Shown here piece after piece: positions 51,934-61,545 of a stretch of DNA of 64,000 bases. Origin of the DNA: Picosynechococcus sp. PCC 7117. Lineage in GTDB: Bacteria; Cyanobacteriota; Cyanobacteriia; Cyanobacteriales; MRBY01. The stretch covers positions 806,001 to 870,000 of the forward strand of contig NZ_CP016477.1 in NCBI RefSeq assembly GCF_001693275.1, written 5' to 3'. The notes under the pieces were generated by a model. It saw nothing but the letters and a program-made list of their open reading frames with translations. It was not told the origin of the DNA and searched no databases. The position numbers were made by a program, and so were the translations under genes. Positions within the stretch are counted from its first letter, which is position 1; each line of letters begins with the position of its first letter.

Positions 51934-52542
51934 ATGAATTTTTTCCGGCGCACCTGGGATGGCATTCAACAATGGTGGCAACCTGCCGCTGATCCAGAGC
52001 ACATCCTGGAGCAGACCCTCTGGGACATGGAGAAAAATTTGATCCAAATGCGGCGGGCCGTGGCCCAGGCGGTGGCGAGTGCTAAACGGGGGGAACGACA
52101 CCGAAAAACCATGGCGGCAATGGTACAGCGATGGCAGCGGTGGGTAAAATTGGCCCTGGATTGTGGCGATGAAACCTTAGCAAAAGCGGCGATCGCCCGA
52201 CGACAAACCTATGGGGAAATGTTGACGAAACTGGAGGCGCAACGGGAAGAACAACAAGCCTTTATCCGAGGCGTACGCCACGATCTTGATGTTCTCGAAG
52301 ACAAAATCAACCACATTAAACTGCAAAAAGATTGGTATGTGACGCGGTTGCGGACGGCGATCGCCCAGCAACAGTTACAAACCCTCCAGCAAGAATTAAT
52401 CGGGGGAAGCTTGGATGCGGCGATCGCGGATTTGGAATTGTCCCTGTGGCAAGTGGAAGCAGAAACCGATCTCATCGATCCCCTCGAAGCACAATTCCGT
52501 CAGCTAGAAAAAAGCCAGCGCCATCACCCAAAAAATTCCTAG
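51934..52542 (+). CDS. PspA/IM30 family protein (short paralogue)
   Basis: A 202-residue coiled-coil protein of the PspA/Vipp1 (IM30) ESCRT-III-like family that binds and remodels membranes. It starts with MNFFRRTWDGIQQWW and DPEHILEQTLWDMEKNLIQMRRAVAQAVASAK, the alpha1-2 hairpin, then long helices (EEQQAFIRGVRHDLDVLEDKINHIKLQKDW). It is shorter than Vipp1 (about 260 residues) and the usual conserved C-terminal helices are brief, so it is probably a paralogue and not the thylakoid Vipp1. Partner and role are unknown. It may be cotranscribed with the gene upstream. Confidence 0.8.
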   Translation: MNFFRRTWDGIQQWWQPAADPEHILEQTLWDMEKNLIQMRRAVAQAVASAKRGERHRKTMAAMVQRWQRWVKLALDCGDETLAKAAIARRQTYGEMLTKLEAQREEQQAFIRGVRHDLDVLEDKINHIKLQKDWYVTRLRTAIAQQQLQTLQQELIGGSLDAAIADLELSLWQVEAETDLIDPLEAQFRQLEKSQRHHPKNS

Positions 52543-52641
52543 AAAAATAAAGGCGATCGCCCACTCCATTTTAGGCGCAACGAAGGGTAAAACTTATGTT
52601 ACGCTGACCTGTGGTTTTGTATATGTCCAAAGGAGAATTCT

Positions 52642-53091
52642 GTGGAACGCACATTTGTAATGGTTAAACCGGACGGTGTTCAGCGCGGTTTGGTCGGCGA
52701 TGTTATCCGTCGTTTTGAATCAAAAGGCTTTAAGCTCGTCGGTCTAAAATTGGTTTCTGTTTCCCGCGAATTAGCAGAGCAGCACTACGGCGTTCACAGA
52801 GAAAGACCGTTCTTCGGTAGCCTCGTAGAATTCATTATTTCTGCCCCCGTCGTCGCCATGGTTTGGGAAGGGAAAGGGGCGATCGCCGCCGCCCGGAAAA
52901 TCATCGGTGCCACCAACCCCCTCGAAGCAGAACCCGGCACAATCCGGGGTGACTTCGGTGTGGACATTGGCCGTAACCTGATCCACGGTTCCGATGGCCC
53001 CGACACCGCTGCTAGTGAAATTGCCCTCTGGTTCTCCGAATCTGAATTGGCCAACTGGGAACCCGCCACCAAAGCTTGGCTCTACGAATAA
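52642..53091 (+). CDS. ndk: Nucleoside diphosphate kinase
   Basis: Balances NTP and dNTP pools by phosphate transfer through a phosphohistidine. The 149 residues open with [20 protein letters not shown]; the active-site His lies in [17 protein letters not shown] and the terminal helix is [14 protein letters not shown]. The length is normal. The start is a GTG at 52642 with AAGGAG nearby. A clear terminator follows. Confidence 0.96.
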   Translation: MERTFVMVKPDGVQRGLVGDVIRRFESKGFKLVGLKLVSVSRELAEQHYGVHRERPFFGSLVEFIISAPVVAMVWEGKGAIAAARKIIGATNPLEAEPGTIRGDFGVDIGRNLIHGSDGPDTAASEIALWFSESELANWEPATKAWLYE

Positions 53092-53152
53092 ACCCAATCT
53101 GTTTGGTTTCCAAGCAAATTTTGGCAATTTAATTTTTTCCAAGACCTCGTTC

Positions 53153-53171
53153 AACCCTAACGGGGTTTTTT
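53153..53171 (+). terminator. Terminator after ndk
   Basis: AACCC/GGGTT stem (53153-53157 with 53163-53167) around a short loop followed by TTTTTT (53166-53171). It lies 62 bases past ndk. Confidence 0.8.
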
Positions 53172-53176
53172 CGTGG

Positions 53177-53749
53177 CTATTCCTCTTCATCCCAGAGCCG
53201 TTCTAATTGGTGCTGCCAAGCCAATAAAGCCCGCTGTTGTTCCCTGGGTTCTTGGTCGAGGCCCCCCATAATTCCTTCTTGGTAAAACCGGGTAATCGTT
53301 TGCATCGTCTTTTCGATACTTTGCCCCTGGGACTTGGCGGCACGGATAATTTCTCGCACTTTATCTTCGGCCAGTTGATTAAAAAAGGGACTGAGATTTT
53401 GTTGGTGTAAGGCCACCATTTCCGTTAACACCTGTTGGAAAATAGCGGTGTCAAGTTGTTCCAAGGGATATTTAAATACGCCCCAGAGTAAACCCTGGTT
53501 GAGGGCGTAGCGGACGAGTTTATTTTCATTAAAGTTACTTTCGAGCAACTGGCCATAATAGGGTTCCGCGTCATCCTGGGACGCGACAGGTACAAAGATC
53601 CGCAGCATTTGACCATCACTAGACAGGCTCACCAGCAGGTGAAACCGGGCTTGGGATTTGTGTACTTTCCAAGTTTTGTTGTCTGTGTGGTTAATTTTGG
53701 CGTCGGGAAAAAATTCAGTGAGGGTAGCGGAGATGGCGTCTGGGGTCAT
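53177..53749 (-). CDS. YbjN-like (T3SS-chaperone-fold) protein
   Basis: A protein of about 190 residues with the YbjN/type III secretion chaperone-like fold, common in cyanobacteria: MTPDAISATLTEFFPDAK, RFHLLVSLSSDGQMLRIFVPVA and KLVRYALNQGLLWGVFKYPLEQLDTAIFQQVLTEMV. A C-terminal acidic helix ends WDEEE. The function is unknown; related proteins are proposed as regulators or chaperones. I use the ATG at 53749; the frame runs on to 53839 into dacB. Its 3' end lies just beyond the ndk terminator, so the genes converge. Confidence 0.7.
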   Translation of the reverse strand: MTPDAISATLTEFFPDAKINHTDNKTWKVHKSQARFHLLVSLSSDGQMLRIFVPVASQDDAEPYYGQLLESNFNENKLVRYALNQGLLWGVFKYPLEQLDTAIFQQVLTEMVALHQQNLSPFFNQLAEDKVREIIRAAKSQGQSIEKTMQTITRFYQEGIMGGLDQEPREQQRALLAWQHQLERLWDEEE

Positions 53750-53808
53750 TGTTGCAACTTGAATCGGAAAAATTGAATATTCGCCTTGTATTCGATCAAC
53801 AGCGGAGG

Positions 53809-55281
53809 TTATGGCTGGGTCGTGGAACAGGAGTGCCAATCATGGACAGCGACGACAACATCATCAATGGCTTGACGGGTAATTCGAGCCGATTGGCCAG
53901 TTTGGTTCGCCAAAATACTGACCAATAAGGTGCTGTCATCGGGTAGATCGAGGTAGCCAGAGAGGCCAGAAACGTGGGTCATGGTGCCTGTTTTCCCAAA
54001 GAATTGGTTTTCGACAGGTGTATCTTGAAAGCGGTTTTGGAGAGTGCCTGTGCGGCCGGCGATCGCCAAAGAGTCGCGGTAAATGTCCCCCTGGGGATGG
54101 GTCAGCATACCGTCCAAGGTCTGGATTAAGGCCATGGGGGTGACAAGGTTATGGCGAGAAAGACCAGAGCCATCCCGGAGTCGGTAGGTGGCAGGATCAA
54201 CCCCGATAGATTCTAAGATTGTTTCTGGGTCTCGGTCAGCGGCAGTAAGGGTTTTTAGGAGACTTTCGGCAAAAAGGTTATTGCTGTCTTGGTTGGTGGT
54301 TTTGAGGATTTCAGCCAAGGGCTCAGAGGCGATCGCCGTGAGTGGTTCAATTTTGTAGAGGAGGCTTTCTTTGTTGAGTGGATCAGGGAGTAGGGACTGG
54401 ATATCGGTGTCGATGACCCGTCCCCCTTTGAAAGTAATGTTTTGACTGCGCAGGATAGTTTGCACCGTTTCGAGGGCATAGCGGCCAGGATTTGGAATCG
54501 ATAAAAACCATTGCCTTGGTGGTGCATCGGGGGCCAGTTCTCCCCGGAGGGTGAGGGTATTTGTCCCATAGGTTTGGCGGGGTTCTGGGGGAATATTTGC
54601 GCCTTCTGGGGTTATAAAAAGTTGGTGATCCAGTTGCCATTGGCGGGCGGCGATCGCATCCGACCAAGTGATACGGGCGCGACTCCCCACGGCTCCGGGC
54701 GTCACAGTGGCAGTGACAACATTTTCATTGAGAATAAGCTGATTTACAGCCGTTGCATAATACCAAGGTAAATCAGACCATTCCCAAGTGGGATGGGGCG
54801 TTTGGGATGGTGGACTATCAATAATAATGACCTCTCCCACATCCGTAATCCCTTGGTTTTTAAGTTCTTCGAGGGCGGTGCGGAGCTTTGCCGTGGTTAG
54901 GGTCGGGTCTCCTTGACCTTCAATCACCAAATAACGAACTTCTCCGTGGATATGCCGAACGAGGGAAATGGGCGTCTGGAATTGGTAGTCTGCGCCTAAG
55001 TCGGTGAGGGCAGCGGCAGTGGTGAGGAGTTTTTGATTAGAGGCTGGCACAAAAAAAGTGTCGGCTTGGTGCTCAAATAAGAAACTATCAGTCTGGGGAT
55101 CTTGGATCGCAATGCCCCACTGGGTTTGTTGCTGTTCTGGACGCTGGAGGATCTGAGAAATAGTGCCAGAGAGATCGCAGGTTGCTTGGGATTGGGCCAG
55201 ACTTTGGGAGCTAAAAGCCAGGGTTGCTAAACTTGCCAGGGCGAGGATCTGGCTTACCGGTTGAAATTGTGTTTTCCCCAT
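53809..55281 (-). CDS. dacB: D-alanyl-D-alanine carboxypeptidase/endopeptidase (PBP4, peptidase S13)
   Basis: A periplasmic penicillin-binding protein that trims peptidoglycan peptides. Signal peptide (ILALASLATLAFSSQSLAQ), then the serine active site PASNQKL (SxxK), SNN (SxN) in DSNNLFAESLL and FFGKTGTMTHVSG (KTG). The large middle domain (about 100-290) is the insertion typical of the S13 family. The 490 residues are normal length. It runs toward the YbjN gene; the next gene (methyltransferase) is divergent. Confidence 0.93.
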   Translation of the reverse strand: MGKTQFQPVSQILALASLATLAFSSQSLAQSQATCDLSGTISQILQRPEQQQTQWGIAIQDPQTDSFLFEHQADTFFVPASNQKLLTTAAALTDLGADYQFQTPISLVRHIHGEVRYLVIEGQGDPTLTTAKLRTALEELKNQGITDVGEVIIIDSPPSQTPHPTWEWSDLPWYYATAVNQLILNENVVTATVTPGAVGSRARITWSDAIAARQWQLDHQLFITPEGANIPPEPRQTYGTNTLTLRGELAPDAPPRQWFLSIPNPGRYALETVQTILRSQNITFKGGRVIDTDIQSLLPDPLNKESLLYKIEPLTAIASEPLAEILKTTNQDSNNLFAESLLKTLTAADRDPETILESIGVDPATYRLRDGSGLSRHNLVTPMALIQTLDGMLTHPQGDIYRDSLAIAGRTGTLQNRFQDTPVENQFFGKTGTMTHVSGLSGYLDLPDDSTLLVSILANQTGQSARITRQAIDDVVVAVHDWHSCSTTQP

Positions 55282-55392
55282 TTTTTCTCCTCGTCAACGG
55301 TCAGGGCGCATTTGTCCTACTATACTGCCGTTTTTGGTGGGCTTCGGTACACTGCGAAAAGGATCTTTGTGGTTTTCTTGGGCTAAATCTCC

Positions 55393-56031
55393 ATGAGCGA
55401 ACAATTTTTTCAACGGAAGCAGACTTTTTTTGACCGCTGGGCGAGAAATTACGATATTTTATTGACCACGCCTTTTTATCAGGCTGTCCATAAGCGGTTA
55501 CTCACCTATGCTGATTTCCCCAGAGATGGCCATGTGCTTGACCTAGGTTGTGGAACGGGCAAATTATTTAAACGACTCGGCAAGCTTTATCCAGAATTAA
55601 CGGGGGTGGGGTTGGATCTGTCTCCAGAAATGTTAGCCCAGGCCCAACGGAAAAATATCCATGGCGATCGCCTTTCTTTTGTCCAGGGGAATGCCGAGGC
55701 GCAACCTTTTCCGGAAAATACCTTTGATGCGGCGTTTAATACGATTAGCTTTTTGCACTATCTCCACCCCGAAACGGTTTTAGGGGAAGTGCAGCGGGTG
55801 CTCAAGCCGGGTGGCCAATTTTATCTGGCAGATTACGGCAAGGGAGAATTGTGCCAAGGGGATGGTTTTCCCTTTTCGCCTGGGGGATTGCGTTTCTATT
55901 CCCGGGCGGAACGAACCGCAATGGGGGAACGAGTTGGCCTGGAAACCGTGGCACACCATTATCTGATGTTCGGCGTTTTACTCACAAGTTTCCAGAAAAG
56001 CGAGGAAATCCCAGCGGCGATCGCCTCTTAA
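55393..56031 (+). CDS. Class I SAM-dependent methyltransferase
   Basis: A 212-residue Methyltransf_11-type enzyme. SAM motif I is HVLDLGCGTGKLFKRLG (about 47-63), with GVGLDLSPEMLAQAQRKN, motif II/III GNAEAQPFPENTFDAAFNTISFLHYLHPET and post-motif VQRVLKPGGQFYLADYGKG. The substrate is unknown; the layout resembles the UbiE/phospholipid methyltransferase group. It is followed by dxr in 63 bases and may share its transcript. Confidence 0.85.
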   Translation: MSEQFFQRKQTFFDRWARNYDILLTTPFYQAVHKRLLTYADFPRDGHVLDLGCGTGKLFKRLGKLYPELTGVGLDLSPEMLAQAQRKNIHGDRLSFVQGNAEAQPFPENTFDAAFNTISFLHYLHPETVLGEVQRVLKPGGQFYLADYGKGELCQGDGFPFSPGGLRFYSRAERTAMGERVGLETVAHHYLMFGVLLTSFQKSEEIPAAIAS

Positions 56032-56094
56032 GTCGTCCCCACAAAGCCCCGATTATGAGATGATGCAACAAACGGGTTCACGCAAACAAGTATC

Positions 56095-57273
56095 ATGACC
56101 AACGCTAAAGCCATCTCTATCCTTGGTTCCACCGGATCAATCGGGACGCAAACCCTCGATATTGTGCGATCGCACCCCGATAAATTCCGCGTTGTGGGGA
56201 TGGCCGCTGGGCGTAATATTCAACTCCTAGCCGAACAGGTGCGGGAGTTCCACCCAGAAATTGTCGCCACCAGCCAGGAAAGCCTTTTACCCGAATTAAA
56301 ATCTCTCCTCAAAGATTTAAATTACCAACCCCAAATCATCGCTGGCACTTCGGCGATCGCCGAAGTGGCCCGGTATGGTGATGCCGAAAGCGTGGTAACG
56401 GGGATTGTGGGCTGTGCGGGACTTTTACCCACCATTGCCGCCATCGAAGCCGGAAAAGACATTGCCCTTGCCAACAAAGAAACCCTGATCGCTGGAGGGC
56501 CAGTGGTTTTACCCTTAATCGAAAAACATGGCGTGAAACTACTGCCTGCTGACTCCGAACATTCCGCGATTTTCCAATGTCTCCAGGGTGTGCCGGAAGG
56601 AGGTTTAAAGCGGATTATTCTGACGGCTTCCGGGGGCGCTTTCCGGGATCTCCCCGTGGAAAAATTGGCCACTGTCACCGTCAAAGATGCTTTGAAACAC
56701 CCCAACTGGTCGATGGGCCAGAAAATCACCATTGATTCTGCCACCCTAATGAATAAAGGTTTAGAGGTGATCGAAGCCCATTATCTCTTTGGTAAAGATT
56801 ACGACGACATCGACATTGTGGTGCATCCCCAGAGCATCATCCACTCCCTAATCGAGCTGCAAGATACCTCGGTTTTAGCCCAGTTGGGTTGGCCTGATAT
56901 GCGCCTGCCCCTGCTCTACGCCCTCTCTTACCCCGAACGTATCTACACCGATTGGGAACAATTTGACCTCGTGAAGGCGGGCGATCTCACCTTCCGGGAA
57001 CCAGATCACCATAAATATCCCTGTATGAATTTGGCCTATGCTGCAGGACGGGCCGGAGGATCGATGCCAGCGGTTTTGAATGCGGCGAACGAGCAAGCTG
57101 TCGCCCTCTTCCTGGAAGAAAAAATTGAATTCCTCGATATCCCTCGTTTGATCGAAAAGGTCTGCGATCGCCACCAAAACGACAACAAGACAAACCCGAC
57201 CCTAGACGACATTTTGCAGGCAGATCAATGGGCCAGACAAGCTGTTCTTGAATTACAGCCACAATTAGCTTAA
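56095..57273 (+). CDS. dxr: 1-deoxy-D-xylulose 5-phosphate reductoisomerase
   Basis: Makes 2-C-methyl-D-erythritol 4-phosphate, the first committed step of the MEP isoprenoid pathway that supplies carotenoids, chlorophyll tails and quinones. The 392 residues have the NADPH fold [19 protein letters not shown], the catalytic region [39 protein letters not shown] and [12 protein letters not shown]. The fosmidomycin-binding site and the C-terminal helix bundle ([25 protein letters not shown]) are present. The length is normal. It is followed by a convergent PIN-antitoxin pair. Confidence 0.96.
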   Translation: MTNAKAISILGSTGSIGTQTLDIVRSHPDKFRVVGMAAGRNIQLLAEQVREFHPEIVATSQESLLPELKSLLKDLNYQPQIIAGTSAIAEVARYGDAESVVTGIVGCAGLLPTIAAIEAGKDIALANKETLIAGGPVVLPLIEKHGVKLLPADSEHSAIFQCLQGVPEGGLKRIILTASGGAFRDLPVEKLATVTVKDALKHPNWSMGQKITIDSATLMNKGLEVIEAHYLFGKDYDDIDIVVHPQSIIHSLIELQDTSVLAQLGWPDMRLPLLYALSYPERIYTDWEQFDLVKAGDLTFREPDHHKYPCMNLAYAAGRAGGSMPAVLNAANEQAVALFLEEKIEFLDIPRLIEKVCDRHQNDNKTNPTLDDILQADQWARQAVLELQPQLA

Positions 57274-57289
57274 GGCCAAATCAAATTCC

Positions 57290-57703
57290 TTAGTTAACAG
57301 CTTGCAGGAAGTCTTGGACGGTAAGAATGGAAGCGTCTCGAAAGGGATGGAGAGCGAGTAAATCTTGAGCGCCTGTGATGAGAAAATCAGCCTTGCCATT
57401 GACAATGAGTTCAAGGAATTTGTCATCTTTGGGGTCGCGGCAGACCGAAACTTTTTCGATGATGGGAACAATTTCAGAGGCTAGTGCCAAGCTTGTTAAA
57501 AAATCGTCTCTGATTTCTCTGGTCAGATAACGGTCAAATTTTTGTCGATTGAGAACCTCACTTAATTCTGACAAAACATCTAAAGACGTCAGGATAATGC
57601 CCTGTTTTTGAGCGAAAGTTACAACTTCCATACAGTTGGAACTTGAGAAAACCAAAGCACTGACAAGTACGTTGGTATCAATGATGATGCGGCATTTATT
57701 CAT
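57290..57703 (-). CDS. PIN-domain toxin of a toxin-antitoxin pair
   Basis: A 137-residue PIN-domain ribonuclease-like protein (PIN_3/COG2402 type). Acidic residues of the metal site are visible as IIIDTNVLVSALVF (first Asp), LSELSEVLNRQKFDRY, VCRDPKDDKFLELIVNGKADFLITGAQDLL. It overlaps the antitoxin gene by 8 bases (GATGAATAA context), the usual type II arrangement with the antitoxin first. Its targets are unknown. It converges with dxr. Confidence 0.85.
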   Translation of the reverse strand: MNKCRIIIDTNVLVSALVFSSSNCMEVVTFAQKQGIILTSLDVLSELSEVLNRQKFDRYLTREIRDDFLTSLALASEIVPIIEKVSVCRDPKDDKFLELIVNGKADFLITGAQDLLALHPFRDASILTVQDFLQAVN

Positions 57704-57914
57704 CCGCCAAAATTGTTTCTAAAATCTCCGGTGTCATGCCTTGGGCAATAGCTTGCTGACTCGCCGTTTCCATGACTTCTAGGAGTGGTTTGGGGTTAAT
57801 TGCTTTGGCAAGAAAAATATTCAGCAATGCTTGGATTTGCCGTTGTTTTTGAGGATCAATCTGTTGATAGGCCTCGGCGAGATGAGACTCGACTTGAATG
57901 GTGATGGTTTCCAT
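57696..57914 (-). CDS. Antitoxin-like partner of the PIN protein
   Basis: A 72-residue protein, METITIQVESHLAEAYQQIDP at the start, then a helical region with KQRQIQALLNIFLAKAINPKPLLEVMETASQQAIAQGMTP. The N-terminal beta strand and helices resemble ribbon-helix-helix antitoxins encoded before PIN_3 toxins. I choose the ATG at 57914, as the longer frame to 58073 lies inside the exporter gene. It precedes and overlaps the toxin start. Antitoxin function is inferred from position. Confidence 0.75.
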   Translation of the reverse strand: METITIQVESHLAEAYQQIDPQKQRQIQALLNIFLAKAINPKPLLEVMETASQQAIAQGMTPEILETILADE

Positions 57915-57975
57915 TGAATATGACCTGACGTAACGAATTTTTGGCGAGGCAATGACCAAGCTCACAGGATTGTAC

Positions 57976-59754
57976 CTAGAATGCAGGTAATTTTGCACCA
58001 GTTTGGACTTGCCAGAGGCTGTAGTATAAACCCTGCCGATCAAGGAGTTGTTCATGGGTTCCCTGCTCCACAATTTTGCCTTGATCCATCACATAAATGC
58101 AGTCGGAATGGCGGATCGTAGAAAGGCGGTGAGCGATCGCAATGGTGGTGCGGTGCTGGGTGATTTTTTCGAGGGATTTGGCGATCGCCGCTTCGGTTTC
58201 ATTGTCCACAGCAGAAGTAGCCTCGTCCAAAATCAGAATGGGCGGATCTTTCAAAATGGCGCGGGCGATCGCCAAGCGTTGCCGCTGGCCACCGGAGAGT
58301 TTTTGTCCCCGTTCCCCGACGATGGTGTCGTACCGTTGGGGCAGAGTTTCGATAAAGTCGTGGGCTTCCGCAAGTTTTGCGGCCTGGATAATTTCCGGGA
58401 GAGTTGCATCGGGATTCCCGTAGGCAATATTTTCCGCCACGGTGCCATGGAAGAGGAACACATCCTGACTCACTAGACCAATGGCGCGCCGCAGATCCTT
58501 GAGGTAAATGTCGCGAATATCCAGGCCATCGACGGTAATTTGTCCCTGGTTAATTTCGTAGAAACGCAGGAGCAATTTCACAATCGTACTTTTCCCAGAA
58601 CCTGTCGCCCCCACAATCGCAATGGTTTGCCCCGCAGGAATGTGGAGGGAAAAATCTTGCAAAACCGGCGCTCGCTCAAAGTAGGCAAAGGAAATATTGT
58701 CGAGTTTGATCTTCCCTTTGACCGTATGGGTGGGCAGGGCTACCTCCCCAGAACGAATTTGCACTTCCGTGTCGAGGAGATTAAAGACCCGGTTACTCGA
58801 AGCCATCGCCCGTTGATAAAGATCCATCGTTTGCCCCAGGCGGGTTAGGGGCCACAGCAACCGCTGGGTCATAAATACCAAAACACTGTAGGTGCCCACA
58901 GCCAAAGCTCCTTGTTCCACCTGTAATCCACCGAAAAAGAGAATCGCCGTAAACCCAGCCAAAATCGCAATCCGGATCAAGGGGATAAAGGCGGCACTTA
59001 AGGCGATCGCCCGCTCATTACTTTGAAGATAAGCATCACTGTCAAAGCGGAGCCGTTCTAGCTCGTAATGCTCCGTCGTAAAGCTTTTAATGGTCGTGAT
59101 GCCGCTGAGGTTATTGGATAGGCGCGAGCTGAGTACCCCTACCTTTTCGCGCACATCGGCATAGCGGGGAGCCAACTTTTTCTGAAATGCCACCGAACCC
59201 CAGATGATGATCGGAATCGGCGCCATCGCCATCCAGGCCGCTGAGGGGGTCGCGTAGAAGAATAAACCCCCAATCAAAATCACCGTCGTGATCACCTGCA
59301 AGATTTCGTTGGCGCCCACATCGAGAAAGCGTTCCAACTGGTTCACATCATCATTGAGCAGGGCCAATAGTTCCCCGGTGCTGCGTTCTTCAAAGTAGCC
59401 CAACTCCAGTTCCTGCAAATGGCCGTAACCATCGAGACGGAGATTGTGTTGCATTTTTTGGGCTAAATTGCGCCACAGACGTTGGTAGAAATATTCAAAA
59501 ATGGACTCGGCACTCCAGATCAGGAAAGACAAAATGCCGATGACGACCAATTGACCGATGATGCTGGTGACGCCAAACTGGGCCACAAAGGAGTTGTCCC
59601 GCTGTACCACGGTATCCACTGCCACCCCGATTAGCACCGGAGGCGCCAGATCAAAGAGTTTATTCAGAACGGAACAGGCGATCGCCAAATTGATCTGTTT
59701 GCGGTAGCGACTACCATAGCGGAATAAACGGGTTAGCGGATGGGACATACTCAA
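57976..59754 (-). CDS. MsbA-like ABC exporter (fused permease and ATPase)
   Basis: A 592-residue half-transporter of the type I exporter family, acting as a homodimer or heterodimer. The N-terminal six-helix permease domain (about 1-320, with LDGYGHLQELELGYFEERSTGELLALL, the coupling-helix pattern) is followed by the ATPase: Walker A GATGSGKST, signature [16 protein letters not shown], Walker B ILILDEATSAVD and switch IAHRLST. The substrate may be a lipid or drug; the sequence does not decide. A short gap separates it from the antitoxin gene downstream. Confidence 0.92.
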   Translation of the reverse strand: MSMSHPLTRLFRYGSRYRKQINLAIACSVLNKLFDLAPPVLIGVAVDTVVQRDNSFVAQFGVTSIIGQLVVIGILSFLIWSAESIFEYFYQRLWRNLAQKMQHNLRLDGYGHLQELELGYFEERSTGELLALLNDDVNQLERFLDVGANEILQVITTVILIGGLFFYATPSAAWMAMAPIPIIIWGSVAFQKKLAPRYADVREKVGVLSSRLSNNLSGITTIKSFTTEHYELERLRFDSDAYLQSNERAIALSAAFIPLIRIAILAGFTAILFFGGLQVEQGALAVGTYSVLVFMTQRLLWPLTRLGQTMDLYQRAMASSNRVFNLLDTEVQIRSGEVALPTHTVKGKIKLDNISFAYFERAPVLQDFSLHIPAGQTIAIVGATGSGKSTIVKLLLRFYEINQGQITVDGLDIRDIYLKDLRRAIGLVSQDVFLFHGTVAENIAYGNPDATLPEIIQAAKLAEAHDFIETLPQRYDTIVGERGQKLSGGQRQRLAIARAILKDPPILILDEATSAVDNETEAAIAKSLEKITQHRTTIAIAHRLSTIRHSDCIYVMDQGKIVEQGTHEQLLDRQGLYYSLWQVQTGAKLPAF

Positions 59755-59796
59755 AGAAAATCAAGCCAATACCCAAGAGATCATAACCTGTTCTGT

Positions 59797-60228
59797 TTAA
59801 TCTTCGCCCGGCTCTAGCACCTGCACATCCACCGTTTTAGCGTCGGCGTTATCCGTCCCTTGCGGCCCGTCCACTTCCACAGCGGCTACCTCCACCGTTC
59901 CCTCAGGGGTCTGGCGTTGGAATTTCTTTTCTGTAATTTGCACCACTTCACCACAACTAGGGCAGCGAGCCATGGAATTGTTTAAACCCGTAAATTCATA
60001 GCCACAGACCGGACAATCTGCCTCTACCAAATTGCGCTTGAGCCACCACTGGAAGCCCACAACCCCCAAGGCGATCGCCACGGGAATGAGCAGAATGAGA
60101 ATAATAAACCCGTTGACAACCCAGCCGAGGCCCACCGAAGTCAGTAACGCCGCGATCAGAATAAAGGTCAAAAAACAGCCGAGGCCCGAAGAAGAGAATT
60201 GAATATTACGAGAGAAAGGATCGTTCAC
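59797..60228 (-). CDS. Zinc-ribbon membrane protein of unknown function
   Basis: A 143-residue protein with two membrane segments (LGCFLTFILIAALLTSVGLGWVV and FIILILLIPVAIALGVVGF, about 16-65), followed by a zinc ribbon with two CxxC pairs (CPVCGYEF, CPSCGEVV) that could bind one Zn, and a Val/Glu/Asp-rich tail. Plant and cyanobacterial relatives exist, but I do not know their role. It lies just upstream of the exporter gene on the same strand and is divergent from hemE. Confidence 0.72.
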   Translation of the reverse strand: MNDPFSRNIQFSSSGLGCFLTFILIAALLTSVGLGWVVNGFIILILLIPVAIALGVVGFQWWLKRNLVEADCPVCGYEFTGLNNSMARCPSCGEVVQITEKKFQRQTPEGTVEVAAVEVDGPQGTDNADAKTVDVQVLEPGED

Positions 60229-60331
60229 AATATTTCTTAATAATTGTTAACTGCTTACGATAGTGCCTCAAGTTTATTTCACAAACCGAGATGATAAGCT
60301 TACAAATGCACAAAAATTATTTTAATAAATC

Positions 60332-61384
60332 ATGTCGGAAAGCAATAATACACCTCTTTTATTGAGGGCTGCACGGGGGGAAAAAGTTGAGCGGACACCG
60401 GTTTGGATGATGCGTCAAGCCGGACGTTACATGAAAATTTATCGCGACCTGCGGGAGAAGTACCCGAGCTTCCGGGAACGTTCTGAAAATCCTGATCTCG
60501 CCATCGAAATTTCGCTCCAACCTTGGCATGCATTCCAGCCTGACGGTGTAATTATGTTTTCGGATATTCTCACTCCCCTACCAGGGATGGGAATTCCCTT
60601 CGACATCATCGAAAGCAAAGGGCCAATCATTGAAAACCCGATCCGCACCCAGGCCCAGGTCGATGCCATGACCCCCTTTGATCCGGCAGAATCCTTGCCT
60701 TTTATCAAAACAATCCTTGGCACCCTCCGCCAGGAAGTGGGCAATGCCTCGACGGTACTGGGCTTTGTCGGTGCCCCCTGGACGCTAGCGGCCTATGCCA
60801 TTGAAGGTAAGAGTTCAAAGAACTACGCCATCATCAAAAATATGGCCTTTTCTGAGCCGGCTGTGTTGCACAGTTTCCTTGGAAAAATTGCCGATGCGAT
60901 CGCCGATTATGTTTGCTACCAGATCGAATGTGGAGCCCAGGTGATCCAAATGTTCGACTCTTGGGCGGGCCAACTCAGTCCCCAAGACTACGATATGTTT
61001 GCCCTGCCGTATCAAAAACGGGTCGTGGACAAAGTCAAAGCAAAATACCCAGACTTCCCGCTGATTCTGTACATCAGTGGCAGTGCCGGTGTTCTAGAGC
61101 GCATGGGTAAATCTGGTGTCGATATCGTCAGCGTCGATTGGACGGTGGATATGGCCGATGCCCGCCAGCGCCTTGGTAAAGACATGAAAGTCCAAGGCAA
61201 TATTGATCCTGGTGTGCTGTTTGGTTCCCAGGACTTCATCAAAGCGCGGATCATTGACACCGTGCGTAAAGCGGGCAATTGGGGACATATTCTTAACCTT
61301 GGCCATGGTGTTCTCGTTGGCACCCCTGAAGATAATGTCCGCTTCTTCTTTGAAACCTGTAAGAACGTCCAGAGTTTCCTCTAG
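60332..61384 (+). CDS. hemE: Uroporphyrinogen decarboxylase
   Basis: Decarboxylates four acetate side chains of uroporphyrinogen III to give coproporphyrinogen, the branch toward haem and chlorophyll. The 350 residues have the invariant N-terminal [14 protein letters not shown], the second box [16 protein letters not shown], and [41 protein letters not shown]. The length is normal. A strong terminator hairpin lies about 25 bases past the stop. Confidence 0.97.
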   Translation: MSESNNTPLLLRAARGEKVERTPVWMMRQAGRYMKIYRDLREKYPSFRERSENPDLAIEISLQPWHAFQPDGVIMFSDILTPLPGMGIPFDIIESKGPIIENPIRTQAQVDAMTPFDPAESLPFIKTILGTLRQEVGNASTVLGFVGAPWTLAAYAIEGKSSKNYAIIKNMAFSEPAVLHSFLGKIADAIADYVCYQIECGAQVIQMFDSWAGQLSPQDYDMFALPYQKRVVDKVKAKYPDFPLILYISGSAGVLERMGKSGVDIVSVDWTVDMADARQRLGKDMKVQGNIDPGVLFGSQDFIKARIIDTVRKAGNWGHILNLGHGVLVGTPEDNVRFFFETCKNVQSFL

Positions 61385-61409
61385 ATTTTAAAGCCATTCC
61401 TTCATTCAG

Positions 61410-61451
61410 AAAAAGCGTTTTAGGAGAGTCAAATCCTAGGGCGCTTTTTTT
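61410..61451 (+). terminator. Terminator after hemE
   Basis: AGCG/CGCT (61414-61417 with 61442-61445) continues inward through three G-U pairs into TAGGA/TCCTA, a long 12-bp stem, followed by TTTTTTT. Confidence 0.88.
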
Positions 61452-61545
61452 GGGAAATTGGGGTGATGCCGTAGGCAGGGCCGACATTTCTCGATAGAAT
61501 TTCTTAGCGTTTGCTTTTAGTTAAAAATTCTGGGGAATCAGCGGG

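Noticed and set aside
57915-58073. Longer antitoxin start at 58073
   Set aside because: It would overlap the exporter gene and encode non-family residues.
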